Source: Bacteroidales bacterium SW299
Lineage (GTDB): Bacteria > Bacteroidota > Bacteroidia > Bacteroidales > Bacteroidaceae
DNA: 64,000 bases
NCBI GenBank assembly: GCA_019550975.1
Contig: SDWH01000005.1
Span: 1 to 64,000 of the forward strand
Reading direction: 5' to 3'
In this document: in pieces, positions 47,323 through 56,257 of the stretch
How the letters are laid out: each line of letters begins with the position of its first letter
Position numbering within the stretch: position 1 is the stretch's first letter
Notes under the pieces: generated by a model
Database searches by the model: none
What the model saw: only the letters and a program-made list of their open reading frames with translations
Told to the model about the DNA's origin: nothing
Program-made: the position numbers and the translations under genes

Positions 47323-48465
47323 ATGAAAAGATATACCTTATATATGTATGCCTTCGCTCTGTCGGCTTTCGCACTTGCTTCTTGCAGCAAAGAATTGACA
47401 GAGGGGCTTGACGATGTGAACATTGGCGTTGTAACCGATGATAACGTGATGTACGACGGCATGATTGTGACGGCGAAGAAAGGACAGCCCGTAGAGTTCA
47501 CCATTAACGGTGAACCGGATTTCGTGACTTTCTATAGCGGCGAACTGGGACATCAGTATATTTACAAAGACCGCACTTCTGTTTCGGCGGATGATGTCGT
47601 TTCTTCTGTCTTGTCGTTTACTGTTTATACGAGCACCACTATCTATGCGGATGACAATAATCGCCGCAACAATTGTATGGATATATTCTATACGATGGAT
47701 GATGCGGAAAACGGATTCGAGGCTTTCCCGGGATTGGTAAAGAATGACATTGTGGCCGATTCGACTACTGTTGTCCAGTTCTGGAAAGACGGGAAATGGC
47801 ATGAACTGGTTGACCGGGATGAGTTTGTCGGTATGGGACAGAATGTTGTAGCCGGAAACTCATACGAACGGGATGTAGTCAATTACATTGACAAGAATCT
47901 GGTGCTTGCTTTTGCGTACAATAAGGATGAGTGGGAAAATCCTCATTTCAATGAAACGGATGCTGTGAATGTCGCACAGCCGCGCTATAATTTCGCTTCG
48001 ATGAAGATCACGAATACGCTTCGCAATGGACAGACTACGGAACAGTTTGCTTCTGATTTTGTGCTTACCGCAGTCAATATGCATCATGAACGTGACACTG
48101 CATATTATCAGGACTGGAAAAGCACGGTGAGCTATTTGCCTGAGGACAGCGGTTACGGAACAGTGACGGCCAATGTGGCTGGACGCTGGAATCTGTCGAG
48201 CGCAAGTTCTGGTAGTTTCTATATCCACGGAACGGCAAACGATTCGCATTGGAAATCTTCGTGGCTTGTTTCTGATCCGATCAACATCCTTGCATGTGAA
48301 CCCGATCAGGGCGTGAGCGTCAAGAACATTTCGCAGGACATGCCGACTTATTCGCACACATACGAAAATGTAGGAACCTATACGGCAACTTTCGTAGTGA
48401 CCAACGGCAACTATAAGCATGAGGATCGGGGAGTATACCAGATTGTAGTCAATGTAACCGAATAA
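47323..48465 (+). CDS. DUF5017-like surface lipoprotein
   Basis: 380 residues. Signal peptide with lipobox LASC (cysteine 21). The N-terminal part (FTINGEPDFVTFYSGELGHQY) matches what I know of DUF5017, found beside SusCD pairs. The C-terminal segment (YSHTYENVGTYTATFVVTNG) is a PKD/Ig-like beta-sandwich. Likely an extra surface glycan-binding protein in the position that SusE takes in the starch system. No catalytic motif seen. Confidence 0.6.
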   Translation: MKRYTLYMYAFALSAFALASCSKELTEGLDDVNIGVVTDDNVMYDGMIVTAKKGQPVEFTINGEPDFVTFYSGELGHQYIYKDRTSVSADDVVSSVLSFTVYTSTTIYADDNNRRNNCMDIFYTMDDAENGFEAFPGLVKNDIVADSTTVVQFWKDGKWHELVDRDEFVGMGQNVVAGNSYERDVVNYIDKNLVLAFAYNKDEWENPHFNETDAVNVAQPRYNFASMKITNTLRNGQTTEQFASDFVLTAVNMHHERDTAYYQDWKSTVSYLPEDSGYGTVTANVAGRWNLSSASSGSFYIHGTANDSHWKSSWLVSDPINILACEPDQGVSVKNISQDMPTYSHTYENVGTYTATFVVTNGNYKHEDRGVYQIVVNVTE

Positions 48466-48485
48466 TCTTTTAAAACGAATAATTT

Positions 48486-50543
48486 ATGAAATACATAAAA
48501 TCATACTTGTTTTTAGTCCTCACCGCTGCGCTTGCGCTCACGGGGTGCAAGCAGGATGACTTGCAGGACGATGTGGACGCGCTGGCTAACCGCGTGGCCA
48601 TTCTGGAGGAACAGGTGAAGCTGCTGAATGAGAATCTGGAAACGATTTCCTTCGTGCTCAATTCAGAGAATAAGACCATTCAGAGCGTGACGCAGAGCGG
48701 AAACGCCTATACCCTTACGCTCAGCAACGGGGAAACGCTTACTTTGAACATCGGTGTGCAGGGATCTGCAGAAGTGCCTGAAATAACAATCGGTTCAGAC
48801 GCCTGTTGGGCGGTTCGAGGTGAGTCGACTGGCGTGCCGGCTATCGGAAATGCAGGAGCGGACGGACAAGGTTATCCGGAATTCCGTGTGAATGAAGGAA
48901 GCTGGGAAGTGCGTTATGTAACTGGTGACGGTGAAGTGAGTGCTTGGGAAAAGGTTGGTGGCGATGCCAACTCAGACATGGGTGTTGTAGGTGACCAGCT
49001 GATTGCTTCGGCAGAAGTGGTGGGCAATGAGTTTGTCATCACTTATTATACCGATTATGCAACGGGTGAAACGGCTACGGCAAGTGTTGCCATTGTGCCG
49101 GGACTGGTTTGTGCGATAGACGATTCGGGCTTGACCTTGTCAGATCCTGACGGCTATCTGGAGGTGGCTGAAGATTCCCGTACCGAGATTCCGGTGCAGA
49201 TCTCCGGAGGAACTCCTTCCGTAACTTACCCTGCAGGCTGGAGAGCGACGATCGAGCAGGCAGATTCTTCTGAGGGAGAAAACAATTATGTGCTGGCTAT
49301 CTATTCGCCTGCAAGCGGAGAAGCAACGGGGGCTTCATCGAGAGTGACTGCCGACAACACTTCTGAAGTTACAGTGCGTGTGAATAGCGGCATGTATTGG
49401 GCTGTAGACAAGATTAAGGTGAGAATAGAAGGTGGAGGAACCGAAGAACCGACTTATACTTCTGTCTATGATAAATATGAGAAAGGTGGAGATATAACTG
49501 TCGGGAACTATACCTTCAATAATCAATCGGGACTGACTGTTACTCATGTGACTTCAACTGATGACATAACTATTGAGAACAATGTTGACGGAGTCTATAT
49601 TATTGATACGGATGCTACATTGAATTTCCCGAATGCCCTTTTAAGTGGTGTTTCTAATTTGATTCTGCTTTCTAATGATTTGGAGGGAAATAAAAAAGCT
49701 AAGGTAAATATTTCGTTGACAAATGCTGTAAGTTTGCGAGTTGCAGGCAGTGGAACAACTTCGAATATTGTTGCTCAAAATATTGAATTTACTAGCGGAT
49801 GTTTGGTTATTGATATGGCGGACGATGCCACTTCTACTATTGACAATTTAATATTTGACGGTTGTAAGTTTACGCTTCCGAATAACAGACATTTGTTTAA
49901 TGGAGATAAAGGACAAGACAATTCTATTAAAAATATCCAGCTCCTTAACAATGATATTTGCATATCAGAAAATAGCGGCGGCGTTTCTACAAGCCGTCTT
50001 CTGAATTTTGCAGTTACAGGCAAATGTATTGATGTAAATGCGTCCATTGATGTAGAAAACAATGTCATTTATACCCGTTCTACAAATAACCGTAACAACG
50101 GTGCTATATTGAGTGTCGCTGTAAGTAATGACTTGTATGGTGATTTCCAAGGTTCTATTACAATTAAGGACAATACGTTTATTAACATGTCTTCATCAGG
50201 GCAAGGGGGATTGTTGCGTGCTCATTTTAATAATGCTCAAGTGACAATTAGTAATTGCTTGTTCTGGGATAATGTGGAGAATACCACTCAAAATGCTTGT
50301 CGTTTGTTGAATACGGTGAATAAAGTAAATCCGACAACAACAATTGAAAATATAAAGGCATATAGTAAAATGAATGGTAGTGAACATTATGTGACTTATC
50401 AATATTACTATCAAAGTAATAAACCGGATGAAGCTGTCAATCTGACCATATCTCAGGAAGAGGAAGATCCGCTTCAAACCGCAGACTTTGAAAATGGAAT
50501 CTTTATTGTTAAAGCAGGGGTAAATTGCGGTGCAACCCGCTAA
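48486..50543 (+). CDS. DUF4988 (PL29 N-terminal type) lipoprotein with beta-helix C-terminus
   Basis: 685 residues. Lipobox LTGC; a coiled-coil stalk (about 24-55), then the DUF4988 region (SNGETLTLNIG and similar). From about residue 320 the sequence turns into short beta repeats with N-rich turns (IKDNTFINMSS, ISNCLFWDN), a right-handed beta-helix pattern like DUF4957/DUF5123. It may bind or cleave an anionic glycan; neither is proven. GC content falls from about 65% near 48,541-48,600 to about 35% around 49,681-49,740 and stays low to the stop, so the C-terminal half may have been swapped in. Confidence 0.6.
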   Translation: MKYIKSYLFLVLTAALALTGCKQDDLQDDVDALANRVAILEEQVKLLNENLETISFVLNSENKTIQSVTQSGNAYTLTLSNGETLTLNIGVQGSAEVPEITIGSDACWAVRGESTGVPAIGNAGADGQGYPEFRVNEGSWEVRYVTGDGEVSAWEKVGGDANSDMGVVGDQLIASAEVVGNEFVITYYTDYATGETATASVAIVPGLVCAIDDSGLTLSDPDGYLEVAEDSRTEIPVQISGGTPSVTYPAGWRATIEQADSSEGENNYVLAIYSPASGEATGASSRVTADNTSEVTVRVNSGMYWAVDKIKVRIEGGGTEEPTYTSVYDKYEKGGDITVGNYTFNNQSGLTVTHVTSTDDITIENNVDGVYIIDTDATLNFPNALLSGVSNLILLSNDLEGNKKAKVNISLTNAVSLRVAGSGTTSNIVAQNIEFTSGCLVIDMADDATSTIDNLIFDGCKFTLPNNRHLFNGDKGQDNSIKNIQLLNNDICISENSGGVSTSRLLNFAVTGKCIDVNASIDVENNVIYTRSTNNRNNGAILSVAVSNDLYGDFQGSITIKDNTFINMSSSGQGGLLRAHFNNAQVTISNCLFWDNVENTTQNACRLLNTVNKVNPTTTIENIKAYSKMNGSEHYVTYQYYYQSNKPDEAVNLTISQEEEDPLQTADFENGIFIVKAGVNCGATR

Positions 50544-50557
50544 AAAACAATTGAATT

Positions 50558-51493
50558 ATGAAACGAATAGCAATAATATTACTCAGCATGATTCCCTTGT
50601 TCACGTTCAATGCGTGTGATGAAAGGGACGATATACAAGCAGATGTAGACGGACTTAACTCCCGTCTGGACGAACTGGCCAGTGGGTTGGAGGCGTTGAA
50701 TACAAGCATCAACTCGTTTTATGATGTGGCTGTGCTTCAAGGCTCAATCTTTATTACAGACTATACCATGGACGAGAAAGGCGACTATACCCTCACTTTG
50801 AGTGAGGGTGACCCTCTCGTAATCTATGGAGGAATGCCCGCTGAAGATATTCCGGTGTTGGCCATCGATGCGGACGGCTATTGGACTTATACGCTGGATG
50901 GTGTGACGAGCTATCTGACCGTGAACGGCGAGCAGGTTTCTGCACGTCCTACCGACGGACGTGATGGCGTAGTGCCTGAAATAAGCGTCGTTGATGGACG
51001 CTGGTGCTATACAATCGGTGACGGTGAGCCCATAATGATCGAGGGTAATTATGGTATCGCTTCTGTAGATGATATACCGGCTGGCGTTTTTGCAGATGTG
51101 ACTCCTTCTGATGACGGGAAATCGCTTACATTTAAACTTGCGGGTGAGAACGGTGCAGAGTATACTGTGGCTTTGTTGGGCGGATTGGACATGACCTTCG
51201 CCACTACAGATGCTCCGGCAGAAGAGGTTACGGAAACAACAGTACCGGCAGGCGGAAGCGTCACGCTGAATGCGACTTTGACCAGTGTGGAGGAAGTTGT
51301 CATCGATCCTACGCCGCTGGAAGTGAAACTGGACGAAACGGACTCCTCTGCAACCGACGGAAAGCATACCCTTACCGTTGCAGCTCCTTCCGGGCTGGCG
51401 GCTGGCAGCTATACAGTCTATTTCCAGATTTTCTCTGCAAAATCGGAGGGCTACCGGATGATTGTTCCGCTTAAAGTGACGGTTTCTGAATAA
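50558..51493 (+). CDS. Short DUF4988-type lipoprotein without beta-helix
   Basis: 311 residues. Lipobox FNAC, coiled coil (about 24-52), then a DUF4988-like region with the GYWTYTLDG and GRWCYTIGDG repeats also seen in the DUF4955 proteins. A C-terminal beta-sandwich (from about 205) replaces the helix of its neighbours. Probably a surface-exposed binding protein. Spaced 14 and 28 bp from its neighbours, so in one transcript. Confidence 0.6.
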   Translation: MKRIAIILLSMIPLFTFNACDERDDIQADVDGLNSRLDELASGLEALNTSINSFYDVAVLQGSIFITDYTMDEKGDYTLTLSEGDPLVIYGGMPAEDIPVLAIDADGYWTYTLDGVTSYLTVNGEQVSARPTDGRDGVVPEISVVDGRWCYTIGDGEPIMIEGNYGIASVDDIPAGVFADVTPSDDGKSLTFKLAGENGAEYTVALLGGLDMTFATTDAPAEEVTETTVPAGGSVTLNATLTSVEEVVIDPTPLEVKLDETDSSATDGKHTLTVAAPSGLAAGSYTVYFQIFSAKSEGYRMIVPLKVTVSE

Positions 51494-51521
51494 TTGATTG
51501 AATTCTTAAAAAGAAAAGATT

Positions 51522-53492
51522 ATGAAATACTATAAATCATTCATCCTTCTCGGAATGTTCGCATTGTCGTTCGCGTCATGTAATACGGACGATCTGGAGC
51601 GGAACATCGATGAGCTTACCACGCGTGTGGAAGACATGGAGAAGCAGGTGCAGGCTTTAAATGACAACATGAATGTGATCCGCGTATTGCTGGACGGAAA
51701 CAAGACCATCCAGAGTTACACATATGATGAGGCTACGGGTACTTATACGCTTGTTCTCAGTAACGGACAGACCATGACGCTGACACAGGGAAACGACGAT
51801 AACATCACATATCCGCAGGTTACTGTCGGTGATAACGGAAATTGGTTCGTTGATGGCGTAGACACAGGGCAGCGTGCGAAGGCTCAGGACGGTACGCCTG
51901 TAACAGTGACTCCCCAGTTCCAGATAGTAACGGAGGGAACAGACAAGGTTTGGCAGGTATCATATGACGAAGGCGCAACTTGGGATTATGTAACGGATGA
52001 AACCGGGGCTCATGTAAAAGCTACCGGTACAGTATCTGGAACTAACCCGATTGAAGCGGTGAAAGTGGAGAACGGCTGTCTGTCTGTAACAGTGGATGGA
52101 ACAGAATACACTATTCCTATTGTTGAAGGACTGGTATGCCAGATTGTAGAGCCTGAGAATGTGGAAAACGATACTTGGTATGTGGCTAAAGGCGGTGATG
52201 GAACAGACCTGACTGTCAATGTGAACTTAGAGTCGGGGGATATTGTGCGTGCCGTTGCTCCTGCTGACTGGACGGTTACAGTGCCTGACTATTCGGCTCT
52301 TACAGGAGAGCAGGCGTTGACCTTGAGTGTAAGAGCTCCTGAAACTCCTTCCGAATGCGTGCTTTCGGTAGAAGTTACCCGTGGCGTGCATACTGCGGCA
52401 TCAGAAATAAAGGTTCACACTACGACAGACAGCTATTACGCTGATTTTATGGCCGGACTGGATGTTCAGGCAGGAAATGTGAAGATAAACAAGTACATGT
52501 TTGATGGTGAAGAAATACATGTTCTTTCTTCCGATCAGTCTATAACTGAGCCGGGCGGCATTTATTTCATCCGATCAGGTGTAAATGTCAGCTATGATAA
52601 TACGGGTGACAATGCTGCAACATTGGTACTTATCGGTGATAATCCGACGGATAAGCCGGAACTGAAAGTCAACAGGCAGTTGAGAGTGGCTGAAACCTCC
52701 GGAAACGAGGGTAAAGGACTGTTCTTCTGCTACAATCTCAAGATAGATGCTACGGAAGTTTATAATACAGGAACCTCGCCGTCTTTGTCTTATCTGCTGG
52801 CGCAAAATGGTAATACGGCATTCAAGAATGCTGTATTTGGAAACTGTGAAATTGAATTGTCTACCACTCAGCAGCCGCTTACGTATATCAGTTCAAGCAA
52901 CAGAAGTTATGAAAACTTTGTACTTGAGAACTGCAAGATAAAATATCCGGAAGGGAAGACTGACCAGCGTTTTATTATTAGCGTTGGCTCCAGTACGGCG
53001 ACTTATGGAACGCTGACTTTCAGAAACAATGTATTCTATTGTGCGACAGACGGCAATTTGATTTCAAATTTCAAATTGTTTAACGGCTCTTCAGCAACAA
53101 TCAATAAACTTGTTTTGCAGAATAATACATTCGTCAATACGGGGTCTGCAACGACAAGTTATGTATATGCTTCTACCGTTCAAGATGCACAGGTTTCCAA
53201 TAACTTGTTCTTTGCAGACAACGGCAGCATAAATAATTATTATATTGTATTCCGTACTGCAAATGCCATACCGGGAAGTTTGTGTCAGGATAATGTGGGT
53301 TACCGCTCGGATGCTACGAGCCAGGGATGGAGAATGTTCTATCAGAGTGGCGGTGTAAGCTGCGGCTGGGATGGAGCGGAAGATATCGAACAGATTAGCG
53401 CTAATCCGTTCGACGGTGGAACCTTCGATCCGGCGAATGGAGTATTCATTCCTGGTGACGCTTATGCAGATTATGGTTCGACTATGAGATAA
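51522..53492 (+). CDS. DUF4988 lipoprotein with beta-helix C-terminus (paralogue)
   Basis: 656 residues, lipobox FASC, coiled coil (about 24-52), DUF4988 region with YDEGATWDYVTDETG, a beta-sandwich linker, then a beta-helix (from about 320) with turns such as FRNNVFYCATDG and LQNNTFVNTGS. It ends with DPANGVFIPGDAYADYGSTMR in outline, similar to the end of the 48486 protein, so the two are paralogues with the same domain order. The 3' hairpin at 53547-53583 closes the susC transcript. Confidence 0.62.
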   Translation: MKYYKSFILLGMFALSFASCNTDDLERNIDELTTRVEDMEKQVQALNDNMNVIRVLLDGNKTIQSYTYDEATGTYTLVLSNGQTMTLTQGNDDNITYPQVTVGDNGNWFVDGVDTGQRAKAQDGTPVTVTPQFQIVTEGTDKVWQVSYDEGATWDYVTDETGAHVKATGTVSGTNPIEAVKVENGCLSVTVDGTEYTIPIVEGLVCQIVEPENVENDTWYVAKGGDGTDLTVNVNLESGDIVRAVAPADWTVTVPDYSALTGEQALTLSVRAPETPSECVLSVEVTRGVHTAASEIKVHTTTDSYYADFMAGLDVQAGNVKINKYMFDGEEIHVLSSDQSITEPGGIYFIRSGVNVSYDNTGDNAATLVLIGDNPTDKPELKVNRQLRVAETSGNEGKGLFFCYNLKIDATEVYNTGTSPSLSYLLAQNGNTAFKNAVFGNCEIELSTTQQPLTYISSSNRSYENFVLENCKIKYPEGKTDQRFIISVGSSTATYGTLTFRNNVFYCATDGNLISNFKLFNGSSATINKLVLQNNTFVNTGSATTSYVYASTVQDAQVSNNLFFADNGSINNYYIVFRTANAIPGSLCQDNVGYRSDATSQGWRMFYQSGGVSCGWDGAEDIEQISANPFDGGTFDPANGVFIPGDAYADYGSTMR

Positions 53493-53546
53493 TCTGTTCC
53501 TGCAAGGTGCAATCCTATAAGAGGAATATTTAGCCTTAAGAATATA

Positions 53547-53583
53547 GCCGTCCCGGTGTCCTGCATGTGGACATCGGGGCGGC
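53547..53583 (+). terminator. Hairpin ending the susC operon
   Basis: 15-bp stem gccgtcccggtgtcc (53547-53561) with ggacatcggggcggc (53569-53583), two wobble pairs, 7-nt loop. Only a weak T stretch follows (ttgcgtt). Confidence 0.65.
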
Positions 53584-53875
53584 TTGCGTTAGGGACTGTT
53601 GCTTGCTTTCATGCAATTTTTAAATGCGGTCTGCTTGGGGACCTCCAGATAATAATCCATGTTTTGCACCAAATGCTCAACCTTAACTGACTGATACGAT
53701 GGAGAAAAAAGTAAAGAGCGCCAATGGTGCGCATTGGGATATCTGCCTAAGTCAGATTTTATCCATAGTTAGTTCTTTATCTGATGAAAGAGGGGTGTCA
53801 AGACGCTCCGTATGCTATAATTGTACAAAAAAAGGTATCTTATTTTTCATTAATTCATATTCGCTTCCTGTTGTG

Positions 53876-53906
53876 TTTCTTAGTGTCGGAAAAAGTATTA
53901 AATTTG
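53876..53906 (+). promoter_or_regulatory. Promoter of the DUF4955 pair
   Basis: -33 box TTTC (53876-53879, one mismatch), 19 bp, -7 box TAAATTTG (53899-53906). The leader of about 60 nt contains a small stem gactat/atagtc. Confidence 0.5.
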
Positions 53907-53973
53907 TTATGTTACGGACTATGCTTGAATATAGTCTGAGCGGATTTGAAAAACTTCATAAAAACTAGATACT

Positions 53974-56247
53974 ATGAGTGTAAGACTTTTAAAAAATTGG
54001 ATGTGGTGTTTGGGCTTGCTGGTTATGGCGGCATGCTCGGACGAAGAAGTGGTTCAGGACGATGCTCCTGTAATACCGGAACAGCCGGCGGAAATAGCTT
54101 CCGTTATTGACCAGTATAATGCGGATATTGCGGCGCTGCAGGCGCTTTTTGAGGGTGATGCAGAGGTGGTGAATTATACGCAGGAAGAGTCTGGAGCCTA
54201 TCGCCTGGAATTGAGTGACGGGAAAATCGCGACTGCCGTTTCCCGGACGGAGGACGATGCAGACATTCCGTTGTTTGGCGTGAACGAAGAAGGCTATTGG
54301 ACGGTACAGTTGAACGGAGAAAGCGGTTTGCTGACTGATATGGCCGGGAATTCAGTTCCGGCTTTGAGAAAAACAGGCAAAGGTGTGTATACTCCCCAGG
54401 TTGCCTTGGGCGAGGACGGCTATTGGCAGGTTTCTTTGAACGGCAATCAGTGGAAGCGGCTTTCTGATACTCCGGCTGCTGACATGACAGGAAAGACCTC
54501 TGCCAACTTTTCTCTGTACAAATCGGTTGAAATGGATGGCAGCGGTCAGCTTACATTGTCGTTGCGCAACGGTGAAGCGTCTGTGACGGTTGATGCGAGT
54601 GCGTCATCTTCTGCTGAGGCATGGAAGAAGTTTGTGATGGGCAGCGAGGACAATGTATTGCTTGACTATTCGTATGCCGGATACAAGCATGGCGAAGAAG
54701 CTCCTGCCGACGGATTTGCATGGGGGTACGAGGTTATAAATGTAAAAGATTACATGAATGCCCATTCGATGACCGCACACGATGCTTTTGAGGCTATTCT
54801 GGATGAAAACAGTTTGATCCGGAAATCAAATTCGAGCGCAACAAACGCTAATGCAAGAATTGTGATTTATTTTCCTGAAGGGGACTATGTCTTGCAGGAG
54901 AAGGGCAACACCGAAAGGCCGTATTTGATTTACGGAGGCAATTTCATCATAAAAGGTGACGGGCCGGACAAGACTCGTTTGATAATGGACAATCATATCG
55001 GAACGAATGAGGCTTCAACCGGAGCCTTGATAAGCATTGGGCACTCCAACAGTCCGCGCAATACGGCTAATTCACCAAGCCGTGCCACGGTGACCGCCAA
55101 TGCGTCGAAAGGTGATTTTTCCGTGAAGGTTTCCTCTACAACGGATATAAAGCCTGAAGAGTGGGTGCAATTGCGCTTGCGCAGCAATGATGATGGCCTG
55201 CTGCAGAAGGAACTTGGCCCGCTTTACGACTACCGGAGCGGATGGAGCATAACGAATGTGCCCGGCTATGACAGCAATGGCAAATCGGAAGACAGAAACG
55301 GTGTCCAGATTATAGAGTTTCATCAGGTGAAGTCGGTCGGCAACGGAACCGTTACGTTCTATGAACCGATCATGAGCGACATTGATGTTTCGATAAAGGA
55401 TTTCAACAACGGCTGGGAAATCCGCCAGTTTAAATATTATGAGAATGTAGGGGTGGAGGATCTAGCCTTTGTGGGCGGCGAGTCTATGCTTACGCCATAT
55501 TATCATCACGGTGAAGGTGTGGATACAAGCCTGGCCTGGATGTATGACTATGCTTACAAGCCTTTGCTGCTCAACCGCATGGTCAATTCGTGGGTGCGTA
55601 ATGTGACGTTTGACAGTGTCAGCGAGGCTGTAACCTTTGACCAGTCGGCCAATTGTTCGGCATACAACATACGTATCGAAGGCAAACGCGGTCATTCAGC
55701 CGTGCGCGCTCAGGAGTCGAGCCGTGTGTTTATAGGCAAAGTGCGTGACGAAAGTTCGGACGATGTTGCGCACGGACAATACCATGGCTGCGGCGTATCG
55801 AAGCCGAGTATCGGCACTGTTGTATGGAACTGCACGTGGGGAACGGAAGCATGTTTTGAATCGCATGCCACACAACCCAGAGCCACTTTGTTTGATAAGT
55901 GCAGCGGAGGTTTGGTGTACTACCATGCGGGAGGAGCGGCAACCGAGGCTCCCAATCATTTGCGCGACCTGACCATCTGGAACCTGAATGTGACGGGTAC
56001 AACGGACGAGAAAGGACGGTCTTTCTCGAATGATTTCCATTGGTGGCTGCCCAATGACACGTGGTGGAAGATTTATCCTCCGATTGTGGTCGGTGTACAC
56101 GGCGCTTCTGTTGATTTTACGGATGAGCCTGATCAGCTGACTTATGAAGAAAGTACAGGCGCGATGGTTACTCCGGAGTCGTTGTACGAAGCCCAACTGG
56201 AAAGACGTCTGGGATATGTCCCGGCATGGTTGAATGCGATAAAATAG
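53974..56247 (+). CDS. DUF4955 beta-helix lipoprotein 1
   Basis: 757 residues. Lipobox MAAC; a short coiled coil (about 42-62); two DUF4988-like repeats built on GYWTVQLNG and GYWQVSLNG (about 95-160); then a domain opening LLDYSYAGYKHGEEAP (from about 230) that continues as a pectate-lyase-like beta-helix (IYFPEGDYVL, FIIKGDGPDKTRLIM). It ends in the DUF4955 signature, including QYHGCGVSKPSIG, CFESHATQPRATL and EAQLERRLGYVPAWLNA. The fold suits a polysaccharide lyase or hydrolase on the cell surface; catalytic residues are not known to me. Followed 10 bp later by its paralogue. Confidence 0.65.
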   Translation: MSVRLLKNWMWCLGLLVMAACSDEEVVQDDAPVIPEQPAEIASVIDQYNADIAALQALFEGDAEVVNYTQEESGAYRLELSDGKIATAVSRTEDDADIPLFGVNEEGYWTVQLNGESGLLTDMAGNSVPALRKTGKGVYTPQVALGEDGYWQVSLNGNQWKRLSDTPAADMTGKTSANFSLYKSVEMDGSGQLTLSLRNGEASVTVDASASSSAEAWKKFVMGSEDNVLLDYSYAGYKHGEEAPADGFAWGYEVINVKDYMNAHSMTAHDAFEAILDENSLIRKSNSSATNANARIVIYFPEGDYVLQEKGNTERPYLIYGGNFIIKGDGPDKTRLIMDNHIGTNEASTGALISIGHSNSPRNTANSPSRATVTANASKGDFSVKVSSTTDIKPEEWVQLRLRSNDDGLLQKELGPLYDYRSGWSITNVPGYDSNGKSEDRNGVQIIEFHQVKSVGNGTVTFYEPIMSDIDVSIKDFNNGWEIRQFKYYENVGVEDLAFVGGESMLTPYYHHGEGVDTSLAWMYDYAYKPLLLNRMVNSWVRNVTFDSVSEAVTFDQSANCSAYNIRIEGKRGHSAVRAQESSRVFIGKVRDESSDDVAHGQYHGCGVSKPSIGTVVWNCTWGTEACFESHATQPRATLFDKCSGGLVYYHAGGAATEAPNHLRDLTIWNLNVTGTTDEKGRSFSNDFHWWLPNDTWWKIYPPIVVGVHGASVDFTDEPDQLTYEESTGAMVTPESLYEAQLERRLGYVPAWLNAIK

Positions 56248-56257
56248 TCTGACATGT

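Larger units (their letters stand above)
53493..53973. other. Spacer between the two transcripts of the locus
   Basis: 481 bp with the hairpin at 53547-53583 and the promoter at 53876-53906. A short open frame at 53699-53968 has no signal, no family resemblance and poor codon character, so I leave it uncalled. Confidence 0.55.

Noticed and set aside
53547..53583. Considered as an attachment site or integron-like element
   Set aside because: It is a simple hairpin with wobble pairs and no repeat copy elsewhere in the window; a terminator is the simpler reading.
53699..53968. Plus-strand open frame of 89 codons before the DUF4955 genes
   Set aside because: The promoter for the next gene lies inside it, and it has no recognisable features.
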